Shown here one piece after another: positions 1 through 5,591 of a stretch of DNA of 6,829 bases; position 1 is the stretch's first letter; each line of letters opens with the position of its first letter. Below the pieces are notes generated by a model that saw only the letters and a program-made list of their open reading frames with translations, ran no database searches and had not been told where the DNA came from. The DNA lies in the NCBI GenBank assembly GCA_002479035.1, contig DLLA01000083.1, positions 1-6,829 on the forward strand. Reading direction: 5' to 3'. This DNA is from Bacteroidales bacterium UBA7574. Lineage in GTDB: Bacteria > Bacteroidota > Bacteroidia > Bacteroidales > Paludibacteraceae. The position numbers and the translations under genes were made by a program.

Positions 1-613
1 GACCGTCGGCACCACCGATGATACCAATAGAGCCAGCCTCAGCGGGCGTGAAGCCGATGGCATTGGCGCAGAGGAACGTAATGAAGATACCAATCTGGGC
101 AGCAGCACCCAACATCAGTGATTTAGGGTTGGCAATCAGCGGACCGAAGTCGGTCATAGCACCTACACCAATGAAAATCAAGCAGGGGTACAGACCCGCC
201 TTGACACCTATATACAGTACGTCAAGCAGACCGGCATTCTTCATCACCGCACCGTAACTATGGTACGACGGGTTGGCAATAGCCAGCATATCACCGGTGC
301 TATGAGCGGCATCCACCAACACACCGTGGCGGAACGCGTCCAATACATCGGTGATAGAATCAGGATTCACCACGTTAGGGTCATAGAACAGGTCCTTAGC
401 AAGGAACAAGTCCCACAACTCTTGGTTGAACATATTGGCGTTGGGCAGGTTGGTGAGCAACATACCAAACGCGATAGGCAAGAGCAGCAACGGTTCGTAC
501 TGCTTCTTGATAGCCAGATACAACAGGAAGAACGATATGAGCAGCATCACACCTTGACGCCAGTCCATATTCATAAATCCCATTGTCCGGAAGAACTCTA
601 ATACTTGCTCCAT
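1..613 (-). CDS. mmdB: Na+-pumping decarboxylase beta subunit (OadB/MmdB family), partial
   Basis: Reading the minus strand from the ATG at 613-611 gives 204 open codons to the window edge, so the C-terminal half is missing. The protein starts MEQVLEFFRTMGF and is strongly hydrophobic. It contains the OadB-family blocks EPLLLLPIAFGMLLTNLP (about 40-57), LYIGVKAGLYPCLIFIGVGA (133-152), MTDFGPLIANP (153-163) and IGIIGGADG (196-204). The aspartate in GGADG is the residue known in OadB to be essential for coupling carboxybiotin decarboxylation to Na+ transport. From family knowledge, this is the integral membrane subunit that decarboxylates carboxybiotin and exports Na+. The region around 79-135 (DPNVVNPDSITDV to KNAGLLDV) is a soluble insertion that I recall from Bacteroidetes members. 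It starts 12 nt after the mmdC stop and is surely co-transcribed. The substrate (methylmalonyl-CoA rather than oxaloacetate or glutaconyl-CoA) is inferred from the neighbouring mce gene. Confidence 0.93.
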   Translation of the reverse strand, partial: MEQVLEFFRTMGFMNMDWRQGVMLLISFFLLYLAIKKQYEPLLLLPIAFGMLLTNLPNANMFNQELWDLFLAKDLFYDPNVVNPDSITDVLDAFRHGVLVDAAHSTGDMLAIANPSYHSYGAVMKNAGLLDVLYIGVKAGLYPCLIFIGVGAMTDFGPLIANPKSLMLGAAAQIGIFITFLCANAIGFTPAEAGSIGIIGGADG

Positions 614-625
614 ATCCGGCAGGGG

Positions 626-1378
626 TTATCCGAGTACTACAAGCAGGTCGTCCTGCATCACGTTCTGACCCGGAGTTACGGCTATCTTGGTTACTGTGCC
701 GTCGCACTCTGCCAATACGGAGTTCTCCATCTTCATACTCTCGAGGGTGAGCAGGAGGTCGCCTTTCTTCACAGCCTGACCTTCCGAAACCACTACCTTG
801 ATGATGCTGCCGGGCAGCGGGGAGACAATCTTCTTTCCGCCTGCGGGTACGTCAGCCGCCTTGGGGGCAGGAGCAGGTGCAGGATCAGCCGCGGGCTTCG
901 GAGCCGGTGCTGCCTTGGGTGCTGCAGGAGCAGCGGCAGGTGCGGCTGCAATGGCAACGGTCTCAATCTCAACCAGTTTGTCGTCTTGCATCACGTTCTG
1001 ACCGGGCTGTACGAGCACTGCCTTAACGGTACCATCCACCTCGCTGAGTACTTGGTTCTCCATCTTCATGGACTCCATTGTCAGGAGTAAGTCTCCGCGC
1101 TTAACGGCTTGACCTGCAGCGGCAACCACCTTGACGATGCTACCCGGCAGGGGGCTCTTGACTATGGTTATGCCTGCGGCTTGAGCCACTTTGGGAGCGG
1201 CTGCGGGAGCAGCGGCAGTGCGTGGTGCGGCAGGTTTGATAGAGGTGGCGTTCTTCATCCGGTCGATAGCCACATGGAAAACGGTACCATTGACTGTTAC
1301 CTCAGCCATTCCACCGTCTATCTCGTTGACGGTCGTGTCGTATTTGCGGCCGTCGATGGTAAATTGAAATGATTTCAT
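626..1378 (-). CDS. mmdC: Biotin carboxyl carrier protein with two tandem biotinyl domains (MmdC/gamma type)
   Basis: This 250-residue protein is the mobile biotin carrier that shuttles the carboxyl group from the MmdA carboxyltransferase to the membrane beta subunit. Residues 1-40 (MKSFQFTIDGRKYDTTVNEI...) match the N-terminal extension usual in Bacteroidetes carriers. An Ala/Pro linker (about 49-68) leads to biotinyl domain 1 (71-138). A longer Ala/Pro/Lys linker (about 143-178) leads to biotinyl domain 2 (183-249). Each domain has the biotinylation motif ESMKMEN, with target lysines K105 (codon 1064-1066) and K216 (codon 731-733), and each ends in PGQNVMQDD. Counted by hand, the domains agree at about 47 of 68 positions. 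Carriers of this type normally have one biotinyl domain and roughly 120-170 residues, so this is an internal duplication. The start is the only ATG before the conserved N-terminus. An 86-nt gap separates it from the OadG-like gene upstream. Confidence 0.93.
   Translation of the reverse strand: MKSFQFTIDGRKYDTTVNEIDGGMAEVTVNGTVFHVAIDRMKNATSIKPAAPRTAAAPAAAPKVAQAAGITIVKSPLPGSIVKVVAAAGQAVKRGDLLLTMESMKMENQVLSEVDGTVKAVLVQPGQNVMQDDKLVEIETVAIAAAPAAAPAAPKAAPAPKPAADPAPAPAPKAADVPAGGKKIVSPLPGSIIKVVVSEGQAVKKGDLLLTLESMKMENSVLAECDGTVTKIAVTPGQNVMQDDLLVVLG
632..1156 (-). repeat. Intragenic direct duplication encoding two biotinyl domains
   Basis: Two in-frame copies lie inside mmdC: 965-1156 (codons 75-138) and 632-823 (codons 186-249), offset by exactly 333 bp (111 codons). 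The DNA copies are diverged but keep identical blocks. Examples are gttctccatcttcat at 1055-1069 and 722-736, and tgcatcacgttctgacc at 987-1003 and 654-670. Between them lies an Ala/Pro-rich linker. The pattern indicates duplication of the domain followed by divergence, with both lysine sites kept intact. Confidence 0.9.
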
Positions 1379-1381
1379 ATT

Positions 1382-1421
1382 TTTAACGAGTTAAAGATAT
1401 GTACTACAGGCTGCACCTCAA
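1382..1421 (-). promoter_or_regulatory. Palindrome and weak promoter-like sequence in the 86-bp gap before mmdC
   Basis: The gap 1379-1464 is long for this operon. Just upstream of the mmdC ATG is a 14-bp palindrome, TTTAAC-GA-GTTAAA (1382-1395). Overlapping it on the minus strand is TATCTTTA (1399-1392), one base off the Bacteroidetes -7 box TAnnTTTG, with TTG 19 bp upstream (1421-1419). It could be a weak internal promoter or operator that adjusts carrier dosage. It could equally be chance in AT-rich DNA, so confidence is low. Confidence 0.2.
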
Positions 1422-1464
1422 CAGAAAACAAGTTATCTGTATTCGGTTTGCACTATAGTTCATC

Positions 1465-1821
1465 TTATCTGTGAAGATTATTCATGCCGTACATCTTGTT
1501 GTTCCATTGTGTACGGTGGGGTTGAACAATAGTTTTTGTGGATTCCTCATCGTGCACACCGTTGTAGTAGAGGTGCAGAGCCAATGCGATGGCAGCCGTG
1601 CTGTCGGCAGTCAGGGTGATGCGCTCTTTGTCCTCCTTCTGGGTGTGTGCCACGGTCTGCGAGTGCTGCGGTTCGGCTTGTTTCTTGGGCTTTACGCGCG
1701 GTTGCATAATCCAGCCCATCAACTTCATCACGTACACAAACACAAACAATAGCGCGAGTACCAGGCAGAAGCCCAGTCCCGTCACCATCCATATAAATGA
1801 ATTTACTTCAAGGAAAATCAT
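1465..1821 (-). CDS. Small one-TM subunit of the decarboxylase (OadG family, delta-like)
   Basis: This 118-residue protein has one transmembrane helix at about residues 10-32 (WMVTGLGFCLVLALLFVFVY). A basic stretch PRVKPKK (41-47) and a polar linker rich in Gln, Lys and Glu follow. The C-terminal block AAIALALHLYYNGVHDEES (76-94) and the ending WNNKMYGMNN (106-115) match what I recall of OadG-family proteins in Bacteroidetes operons of this type. In the family this subunit anchors the carboxyltransferase to the membrane beta subunit and stabilises the complex (gamma of oxaloacetate decarboxylase, delta of Veillonella methylmalonyl-CoA decarboxylase). The ATG is separated by one base from the mmdA stop (TAG-T-ATG), so translational coupling is likely. 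The family call rests mainly on topology, position and these C-terminal blocks. Confidence 0.85.
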   Translation of the reverse strand: MIFLEVNSFIWMVTGLGFCLVLALLFVFVYVMKLMGWIMQPRVKPKKQAEPQHSQTVAHTQKEDKERITLTADSTAAIALALHLYYNGVHDEESTKTIVQPHRTQWNNKMYGMNNLHR

Positions 1822-1822
1822 A

Positions 1823-3379
1823 CTACAATGGGATATTTGAATGCTTCTTCAGAGGGTTGGTCAGGCGCTTGGTCTGCAGGTTCTCGAAGGCGTGGATGAT
1901 ACGCTTACGGGTGTTGCGCGGCTCGATGATGTCGTCGATGTAGCCGCGGTTTGCTGCCTGATACGGGCTTGCGAACAAGTCTTTGTACTCTGCTTCTTTC
2001 TCAGCAATGAATTTCTTCTTCTCTTCGGGGTCTTCGATAGCCTTGATAGCCTTGGCCTGAAGTACGCCCACTGCACCACCGGCACCCATGACGGCAATCT
2101 CCGCATTAGGCCATGCATAGCACATATCGCCGCGCAACTGCTTGCAACTCATCACGATATGGCTTCCGCCGTATGACTTGCGAACCGTGATTGTTACCTT
2201 AGGAACCGTAGCCTCGCCGTAAGCGAACATCAGTTTTGCTCCGTGGTCGATGATACCTGCGTACTCTTGACCTGTACCGCACAGGAAGCCCGGCACGTCC
2301 ACAAGGGTCAGAATCTGGATGTTGAAGGCATCGCAGAAACGCACGAAGCGTGCTGCCTTGCGGCTGGCATCGCAGTCCAACACTCCTGCCAACCAACTCG
2401 GCTGGTTGGCAATGATACCGGTCGAACGGCCATTGAAACGTGCGAAACCGCAGATGATGTTCTTGGCATAGTCTTTCTGAACCTCCATGAAGTCACCGTT
2501 GTCAACAATCAGGTTGATGATGTCCTTCATATTATACGGTTTGTTCGGGTCGTCAGGCACGATCTCGTTCAGGCTCTCTTCCACGCGCATGGGGTCGTCC
2601 GTGCATTTGAGAACGGGAGCGTCCTCCATGTTGTTTTGCGGAATGAAACTTACCAAACGGCGTACTTGCTCGAGAGCCTCCTCTTCGGTAGCAGCCACAA
2701 AGTGAGTAACACCCGACTTGGTTGCGTGAACCTTGGCACCGCCGAGGTCCTCTACGCTAACGTCCTCACCTGTAACCGATTTCACTACCTTCGGACCGGT
2801 GATGAACATATACGAGTTCTGCTCGGTCATCATAATGAAGTCGGTGAGCGCGGGGCTGTAAACGGCACCACCTGCGCACGGACCAAAGATGACACTGATC
2901 TGTGGTACCACACCGCTGGCAAGGATGTTACGCTCGAAAATCTCTGCGTAGCCTGCCAAGGCGCAAGCACCTTCCTGAATACGTGCACCGCCCGAGTCGT
3001 TGAGACCGATGATAGGCGCACCGAGTTTCATAGCCATATCCATGACGTTGCATATTTTCTGTGCCATGGTCTCGCTCAGCGAACCGCCGATAACGGTAGC
3101 GTCCTGTGCGAACACGAATACCAGACGGCCGTCGATGGTACCCGAACCTACAGCCACACCGTCCCCGAGGAACACCTTTTTCTCCATGCCGAAGTCGTGG
3201 CAGCGGTGGGTGAGGAACATGTTCACTTCCTCAAACGACCCCTCGTCGAGGAGCATATTGATACGCTCGCGTGCAGTGTAACTGCCTTTTGCGTGATGTT
3301 TTGCGATTGCTGCTTCGCCGCCTCCGGCTGCTGCCTTTGCGCGGTTGTCAATCAGTTTTTGCAATTTATCTTGATTCAT
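1823..3379 (-). CDS. mmdA: Methylmalonyl-CoA decarboxylase alpha subunit (carboxyltransferase)
   Basis: This 518-residue protein has the usual length for the family. It has the two crotonase-like halves of biotin-dependent acyl-CoA carboxyltransferases. The N-terminal half carries YTARERINMLLDEGSFEE (34-51), LNDSGGARIQEG (126-137) and FGPCAGGAVYSPALTDF (165-181). The C-terminal half carries LVDVPGFLCGTGQEYAGI (359-376), RKSYGGSHIVM (400-410) and AEIAVMGAGGAVGVL (426-440). These glycine-rich segments form the acyl-CoA and biotin oxyanion pockets. It would transfer the carboxyl group of (S)-methylmalonyl-CoA to carrier biotin, releasing propionyl-CoA. The same fold serves propionyl-CoA carboxylase beta. 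The decarboxylase role is inferred from the linked mmdB and OadG-like genes and the absence of a biotin carboxylase gene. I chose the start MNQDKLQKLI at 3379: the longer reading from 3421 would overlap the end of mce and adds residues not typical of the family. A 23-bp gap separates it from mce. Confidence 0.95.
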   Translation of the reverse strand: MNQDKLQKLIDNRAKAAAGGGEAAIAKHHAKGSYTARERINMLLDEGSFEEVNMFLTHRCHDFGMEKKVFLGDGVAVGSGTIDGRLVFVFAQDATVIGGSLSETMAQKICNVMDMAMKLGAPIIGLNDSGGARIQEGACALAGYAEIFERNILASGVVPQISVIFGPCAGGAVYSPALTDFIMMTEQNSYMFITGPKVVKSVTGEDVSVEDLGGAKVHATKSGVTHFVAATEEEALEQVRRLVSFIPQNNMEDAPVLKCTDDPMRVEESLNEIVPDDPNKPYNMKDIINLIVDNGDFMEVQKDYAKNIICGFARFNGRSTGIIANQPSWLAGVLDCDASRKAARFVRFCDAFNIQILTLVDVPGFLCGTGQEYAGIIDHGAKLMFAYGEATVPKVTITVRKSYGGSHIVMSCKQLRGDMCYAWPNAEIAVMGAGGAVGVLQAKAIKAIEDPEEKKKFIAEKEAEYKDLFASPYQAANRGYIDDIIEPRNTRKRIIHAFENLQTKRLTNPLKKHSNIPL

Positions 3380-3402
3380 AATTGTACTATGTACGTCGTG
3401 AA

Positions 3403-3816
3403 TTACTTGGGTTGTTGGCACAACTCTGTCAGCACGCCCTTTGTGCTTTTGGGATGCAGGAATGCAATCATCAGGTTCTCGGCGCCTTTGCGTGGAGCCT
3501 TGTCGATGAGTTGGATACCGGCAGCCTCTGCCTCTTTCAGAGCCTCCTCAACACTCTCTACATTGAATGCTACATGGTGAACGCCGCCGCGACCACCGTT
3601 CTTCTCAATGAATTTGGCGATAGTGGACTCGGGGCATGTGGGCTCCAGCAACTCGATTTTTGTAGGACCTACTTTGAAGAACGCGGTCTTAACCTTTTGG
3701 TCTGCAACCTCTTCAATAGCGTAGCATTTGCTACCGGTTAAGAACTCGAAGAACGGCATTGCGTCTTCCAAACTTGTCACAGCGATTCCAAGATGCTCAA
3801 TATGAGTTGGTTTCAT
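3403..3816 (-). CDS. mce: Methylmalonyl-CoA epimerase
   Basis: This 137-residue vicinal-oxygen-chelate (VOC) protein has two beta-alpha-beta-beta-beta modules. It interconverts (R)- and (S)-methylmalonyl-CoA, linking the B12-dependent mutase to the decarboxylase in succinate-to-propionate fermentation. Candidate metal ligands are in the expected places: H8 in HIEHLGIAV, E55 in KIELLEP, H80/H81 in GVHHVAFNV and E131 in LTELC. The block GGRGGVHHVAF and the ending HPKSTKGVLTELC are characteristic of the epimerase subgroup. It is the first gene of the operon, about 150 nt downstream of the predicted transcription start. The ATG follows an AT-rich leader (ATAAATCAATAAACA) as is usual in Bacteroidetes; there is no Shine-Dalgarno sequence. 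The mutase genes themselves are not in this window. Confidence 0.95.
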   Translation of the reverse strand: MKPTHIEHLGIAVTSLEDAMPFFEFLTGSKCYAIEEVADQKVKTAFFKVGPTKIELLEPTCPESTIAKFIEKNGGRGGVHHVAFNVESVEEALKEAEAAGIQLIDKAPRKGAENLMIAFLHPKSTKGVLTELCQQPK

Positions 3817-3965
3817 TGTTTATTGATTTATAAGTTAAACTATATTTTTATATCCTTTTTGTCTGCTTTTGCCTATATCGCAATGCCTTTTGACACCCAT
3901 ACGGCAAGAGCGTTTCCACTTTGGTTTTTCGCCTCTTTTTGCACACTTCCCACAAAACCAAATTT
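3817..3965 (-). promoter_or_regulatory. Long 5' leader of the mce-mmd operon
   Basis: If transcription starts 5-7 nt past the -7 box at 3970-3977, the leader is about 150 nt. That is long next to the roughly 10-20 nt leaders of the two other promoters in the window. It contains a possible 21-codon ORF on the minus strand (ATG at 3900-3898, TAA at 3837-3835; MGVKRHCDIGKSRQKGYKNIV) ending 18 nt before mce. I see no B12-riboswitch box and no strong hairpin. The role is unknown; post-transcriptional control is one possibility. Confidence 0.4.
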
Positions 3966-3967
3966 GG
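3958..3967. promoter_or_regulatory. Perfect 10-bp palindrome CCAAATTTGG at the predicted operon start site
   Basis: CCAAATTTGG is a perfect palindrome beginning 2-3 bp downstream of the -7 box of the mce promoter, so it covers the predicted transcription start. A repressor site in this position would block initiation. A palindrome of this size in AT-rich DNA can also occur by chance. No regulator is identified. Confidence 0.3.
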
Positions 3968-3969
3968 CA

Positions 3970-4001
3970 CAAAGGTACAACCTTTTTCCCAAACGGACAA
4001 A
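3970..4001 (-). promoter_or_regulatory. Bacteroidetes-type promoter of the mce-mmd operon
   Basis: On the minus strand, TTTG (4001-3998) is followed after 20 bp by TACCTTTG (3977-3970). This fits the Bacteroidetes housekeeping sigma consensus TTTG/TAnnTTTG with normal spacing. Predicted initiation is near 3963-3965. The same -7 box and the same 20-bp spacer occur at the two other promoters in the window, which supports the assignment. Confidence 0.75.
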
Positions 4002-4022
4002 TAAAAGTTTGTTTTTCCGCTT

Positions 4023-4061
4023 AGCAGTCAGCAGTCTTCTGTCCTATTGTCCTTGAAGACT
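4023..4061. repeat. Tandem AGCAGTC plus inverted repeat AGTCTTC/GAAGACT
   Basis: AGCAGTC occurs twice head to tail (4023-4029, 4030-4036). The second copy runs into AGTCTTC (4033-4039), which pairs with GAAGACT (4055-4061) across a 15-nt loop. The element lies 22-60 bp upstream of the -33 box of the mce promoter. It could be an activator or repressor site or a weak RNA hairpin ending the DUF4837 transcript. There is no T-run next to it, so a classic terminator is not supported. Confidence 0.3.
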
Positions 4062-4074
4062 ATGGCTATTTACT

Positions 4075-4108
4075 TCTAAAATGACCTAAAATCTAAAATG
4101 ACCTAAAA
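4075..4108. repeat. Perfect tandem duplication of a 17-bp unit
   Basis: The unit tctaaaatgacctaaaa occurs at 4075-4091 and again at 4092-4108 with no mismatch or spacer. Each unit itself contains CTAAAA twice, giving four CTAAAA in the array (starting at 4076, 4086, 4093 and 4103). It sits about 75 bp upstream of the mce -33 box. It could be a replication-slippage product or a direct-repeat binding site. Confidence 0.85.
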
Positions 4109-4125
4109 TATAATAAGTAAGGATG

Positions 4126-4178
4126 CAAAAGTGGCAAAAAAAACTACACTTTGGAAGAAAATAAAAATACATTTTCTT
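4126..4178 (-). terminator. Weak AT-rich hairpins, possible terminator region of the DUF4837 gene
   Basis: AAGAAAAT (4155-4162) and ATTTTCTT (4171-4178) form a perfect 8-bp inverted repeat with an 8-nt loop. On the minus strand it is followed 11 nt later by a run of eight T (4143-4136). The CAAAAGTG/CACTTTG pair (4126-4133, 4147-4153) brackets that run. The stems are AU-rich and weak, and the T-run is not adjacent to the stem, so this is only a candidate, about 150 nt past the stop codon. Confidence 0.2.
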
Positions 4179-4324
4179 TGTAAGGGAATGATTAACAGTG
4201 AAATAATAAATGTGTCGTTTGTGTGCATAGATACGAAAATTCCCTGCAGTTCCCCTAACCTTTCCCTGAGGTAGGATATTCAAAAAACTTTGTTAATAAT
4301 ATGTTTCATAAGCGGTAAGACACT

Positions 4325-5494
4325 TTATGGTGCCACCGTGTCAATGGGCAGCACCATAGTGTGTAATATGGCTTCGGCTTGGCGGAGAGCGGTACGTTTC
4401 TTCTGCCCGGGGGCATAGATAAACGTTTCTGCCGTGATGACATTGCCGTTTACTTGGTCAAGGCGCGTCAGGCTCACGTAAGGTCCCCCCATGGCTTCAC
4501 CGCCAAGCATCTTCCACAAGCCACGCACTTCGGCGGCATATTGCCCCTGTTGCACGGTGATTTCGCGCATCAGAGGCGGGATGACCTTATACTCTGTGCC
4601 CATGTGGCTGCCTTCCACGGTAGCAGTTATCACATGACCGAGCACCTCATCACGTCGATGGTTGAGAAAATCTGCGGTGAAAGTCTGCGGGGCGGTGTAT
4701 GGGTAACCATATACCACCAAGTCGCGACGCATAGTGCCCTTGTTGTTGCAGCACCAAAGCAATTGTACCTCATAGTCTGGCATATAATTCTCAATTCCTA
4801 ATTCTTCATTCTTCATTACCAACGTGGTGTCCATAATGACTATATAGTCTTTCGGAATGAGCATGTCACAGTGCATCCGGCGGTCAAGGATGTCGCGTGC
4901 CTGCTTGTTGGTGCCGGCACGATAGAAGGTCATCTGGCGTTGGATTTCCTGCTCCACAAACCAATCCCTTACTTCAGTTCCATGCGCCAACCAATATGCT
5001 ACAAACTCGCTCTGCGATGGCGTTTGCACACGATAGACCGCCTGCGGTTGTGACCAATAATTGGTGCTGACCTTGGCTTTGGTCTGTGTGTAGCGATTGG
5101 GGTCAATGTCCACGAAGAGGATGTTGCGGGTGGGTTTGAGCATATCATCGAACGCCGTGGGGGGGACTTGTGTCAGTTTGAAGTAGGGTTCCACCTGCGG
5201 CAGGCATGGCATAGGGGCTGCCATCACAGCACTTACAAGGTCATACGTGGTGGCGATGGGCTCGGTGTAGCCCGAGGCCTCGTCCACAAGGCTGTAGCGG
5301 TTGATATCATTGCGTTCGCTCTGCGTCAGGGCATTATTCTGCATCACCACAAGGCACTCATATACAGAACCCGTTGCCGAGGTGAGGGTGCGGGAATTGG
5401 TCTTGCCACAACCGGGTAACAATACAGATATGCTAATTACAACACACGACAGTAGTGCTATACACCACAAATGATTTTTGCGATACATTTTCAT
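4325..5494 (-). CDS. DUF4837-family lipoprotein
   Basis: This 389-residue protein has a lipoprotein signal peptide: basic MKMYRKNH, a hydrophobic core (9-26) and lipobox LLPGC with lipidated Cys29. Residues after the cysteine (GKTNSRT) lack the acidic surface-export signal of Bacteroidetes, so anchoring on the periplasmic side is inferred. The body matches what I recall of DUF4837, a Bacteroidetes family of unknown function: ATGSVYECLVV (40-50), MPCLPQVEPYF (95-105), RNILFVDID (123-131), LVVYGYPYT (259-267), and the C-terminal block VRGLWKMLGGEAMGGPYVS (323-341) with FIYAPGQKKRTALRQ (358-372). An insert-like segment lies at 227-240 (see the repeat entry). It has its own promoter and is divergent from the sensor kinase gene; a shared envelope role is only a guess. 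ATG at 5494 is used; the ATG two codons in would serve equally. Confidence 0.88.
   Translation of the reverse strand: MKMYRKNHLWCIALLSCVVISISVLLPGCGKTNSRTLTSATGSVYECLVVMQNNALTQSERNDINRYSLVDEASGYTEPIATTYDLVSAVMAAPMPCLPQVEPYFKLTQVPPTAFDDMLKPTRNILFVDIDPNRYTQTKAKVSTNYWSQPQAVYRVQTPSQSEFVAYWLAHGTEVRDWFVEQEIQRQMTFYRAGTNKQARDILDRRMHCDMLIPKDYIVIMDTTLVMKNEELGIENYMPDYEVQLLWCCNNKGTMRRDLVVYGYPYTAPQTFTADFLNHRRDEVLGHVITATVEGSHMGTEYKVIPPLMREITVQQGQYAAEVRGLWKMLGGEAMGGPYVSLTRLDQVNGNVITAETFIYAPGQKKRTALRQAEAILHTMVLPIDTVAP
4781..4819 (-). repeat. AT-rich repeat-like insert inside the DUF4837 gene
   Basis: Codons 226-238 read V-MKNEELGIENY-M. The stretch 4784-4816 has no G on the plus strand and only 8 C in 33 bases, far more AT-rich than the flanking coding DNA. 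In the coding direction it is a purine-rich run of GAAGAAT/GAATTA/GAATTAT-type units. This resembles the AATGAAGAATTA-type repeats I know from between genes in Bacteroidales, which often yield spurious proteins reading KNEELRIKNYE. It lies between two segments (KDYIVIMDTT and LLWCCNNKGTMRRDLVVYGYPYT) that would be close together in the family. It keeps the frame open and probably adds a surface loop. Confidence 0.5.
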
Positions 5495-5510
5495 ACATTC
5501 TTATTAGTGG

Positions 5511-5542
5511 CAAAGGTACTGCTTTTCCGGCATATACGCAAA
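5511..5542 (-). promoter_or_regulatory. Promoter of the DUF4837 lipoprotein gene
   Basis: On the minus strand, TTTG (5542-5539), a 20-bp spacer and TACCTTTG (5518-5511) fit the Bacteroidetes promoter consensus. Predicted initiation near 5504-5506 gives a leader of about 10 nt before the ATG at 5494. It is back to back with the kinase promoter. Confidence 0.8.
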
Positions 5543-5559
5543 TGTGCAGTAATTTTTGG

Positions 5560-5591
5560 CTTGTGCAGGTGCAAAAAACTTTGTACCTTTG
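5560..5591 (+). promoter_or_regulatory. Promoter of the sensor histidine kinase gene
   Basis: CTTG (5560-5563), a 20-bp spacer and TACCTTTG (5584-5591) match the Bacteroidetes -33/-7 pattern, with one mismatch in the first base of the -33 box. A perfect TTTG at 5555-5558 exists but would need a 25-bp spacer. The leader is about 16-18 nt. TGTGCAG occurs twice (5543-5549, 5562-5568), beside the two -33 boxes, and may be a shared regulator site. Confidence 0.75.

Larger units (their letters stand above)
3817..4324. other. 508-bp intergenic region between mce and the DUF4837 gene
   Basis: This stretch is AT-rich and has no convincing protein gene. The short reading frames on both strands lack recognisable motifs. 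It holds the mce promoter and leader, the palindrome at the start site, the 17-bp tandem duplication, and weak inverted repeats. No strong intrinsic terminator follows the DUF4837 gene, so some read-through into the mce operon is possible. Confidence 0.6.

Noticed and set aside
396..707. Minus-strand 103-codon frame overlapping the mmdC-mmdB junction
   Set aside because: It overlaps the clear mmdC end and mmdB start in another frame and has no family features. The true gene here is mmdB from 613.
798..1001. Plus-strand Ala/Gly-rich 67-codon frame
   Set aside because: It is antisense to the Ala/Pro linker of mmdC; the composition is a by-product of that linker.
3384..3394. GTAC-TAT-GTAC inverted repeat between mce and mmdA
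   Set aside because: Only 4-bp arms; expected by chance.
3380..3421. Longer mmdA start (14 extra residues, MPTTQVIHDVHSTI)
   Set aside because: It would overlap the 3' end of mce and adds sequence not typical of the family. MNQDKLQKL at 3379 fits the usual N-terminus.
2243..3580. Plus-strand open frame of 445 codons opposite mmdA and mce
   Set aside because: It lies entirely antisense to strongly conserved genes, its translation is rich in His, Cys and Val with no domain, and it has no promoter. It is a shadow of the codon usage of mmdA.
3817..3965. B12 riboswitch in the mce leader
   Set aside because: I considered it because the pathway uses a B12-dependent mutase, but no B12-box-like sequence or multi-helix fold could be seen, and the leader is short for that class.
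4086..4283. 65-codon minus-strand frame in the intergenic region
   Set aside because: It is AT-rich, rich in Phe, Tyr and Cys, ends in the tandem repeat, and has no promoter box or recognised motif.
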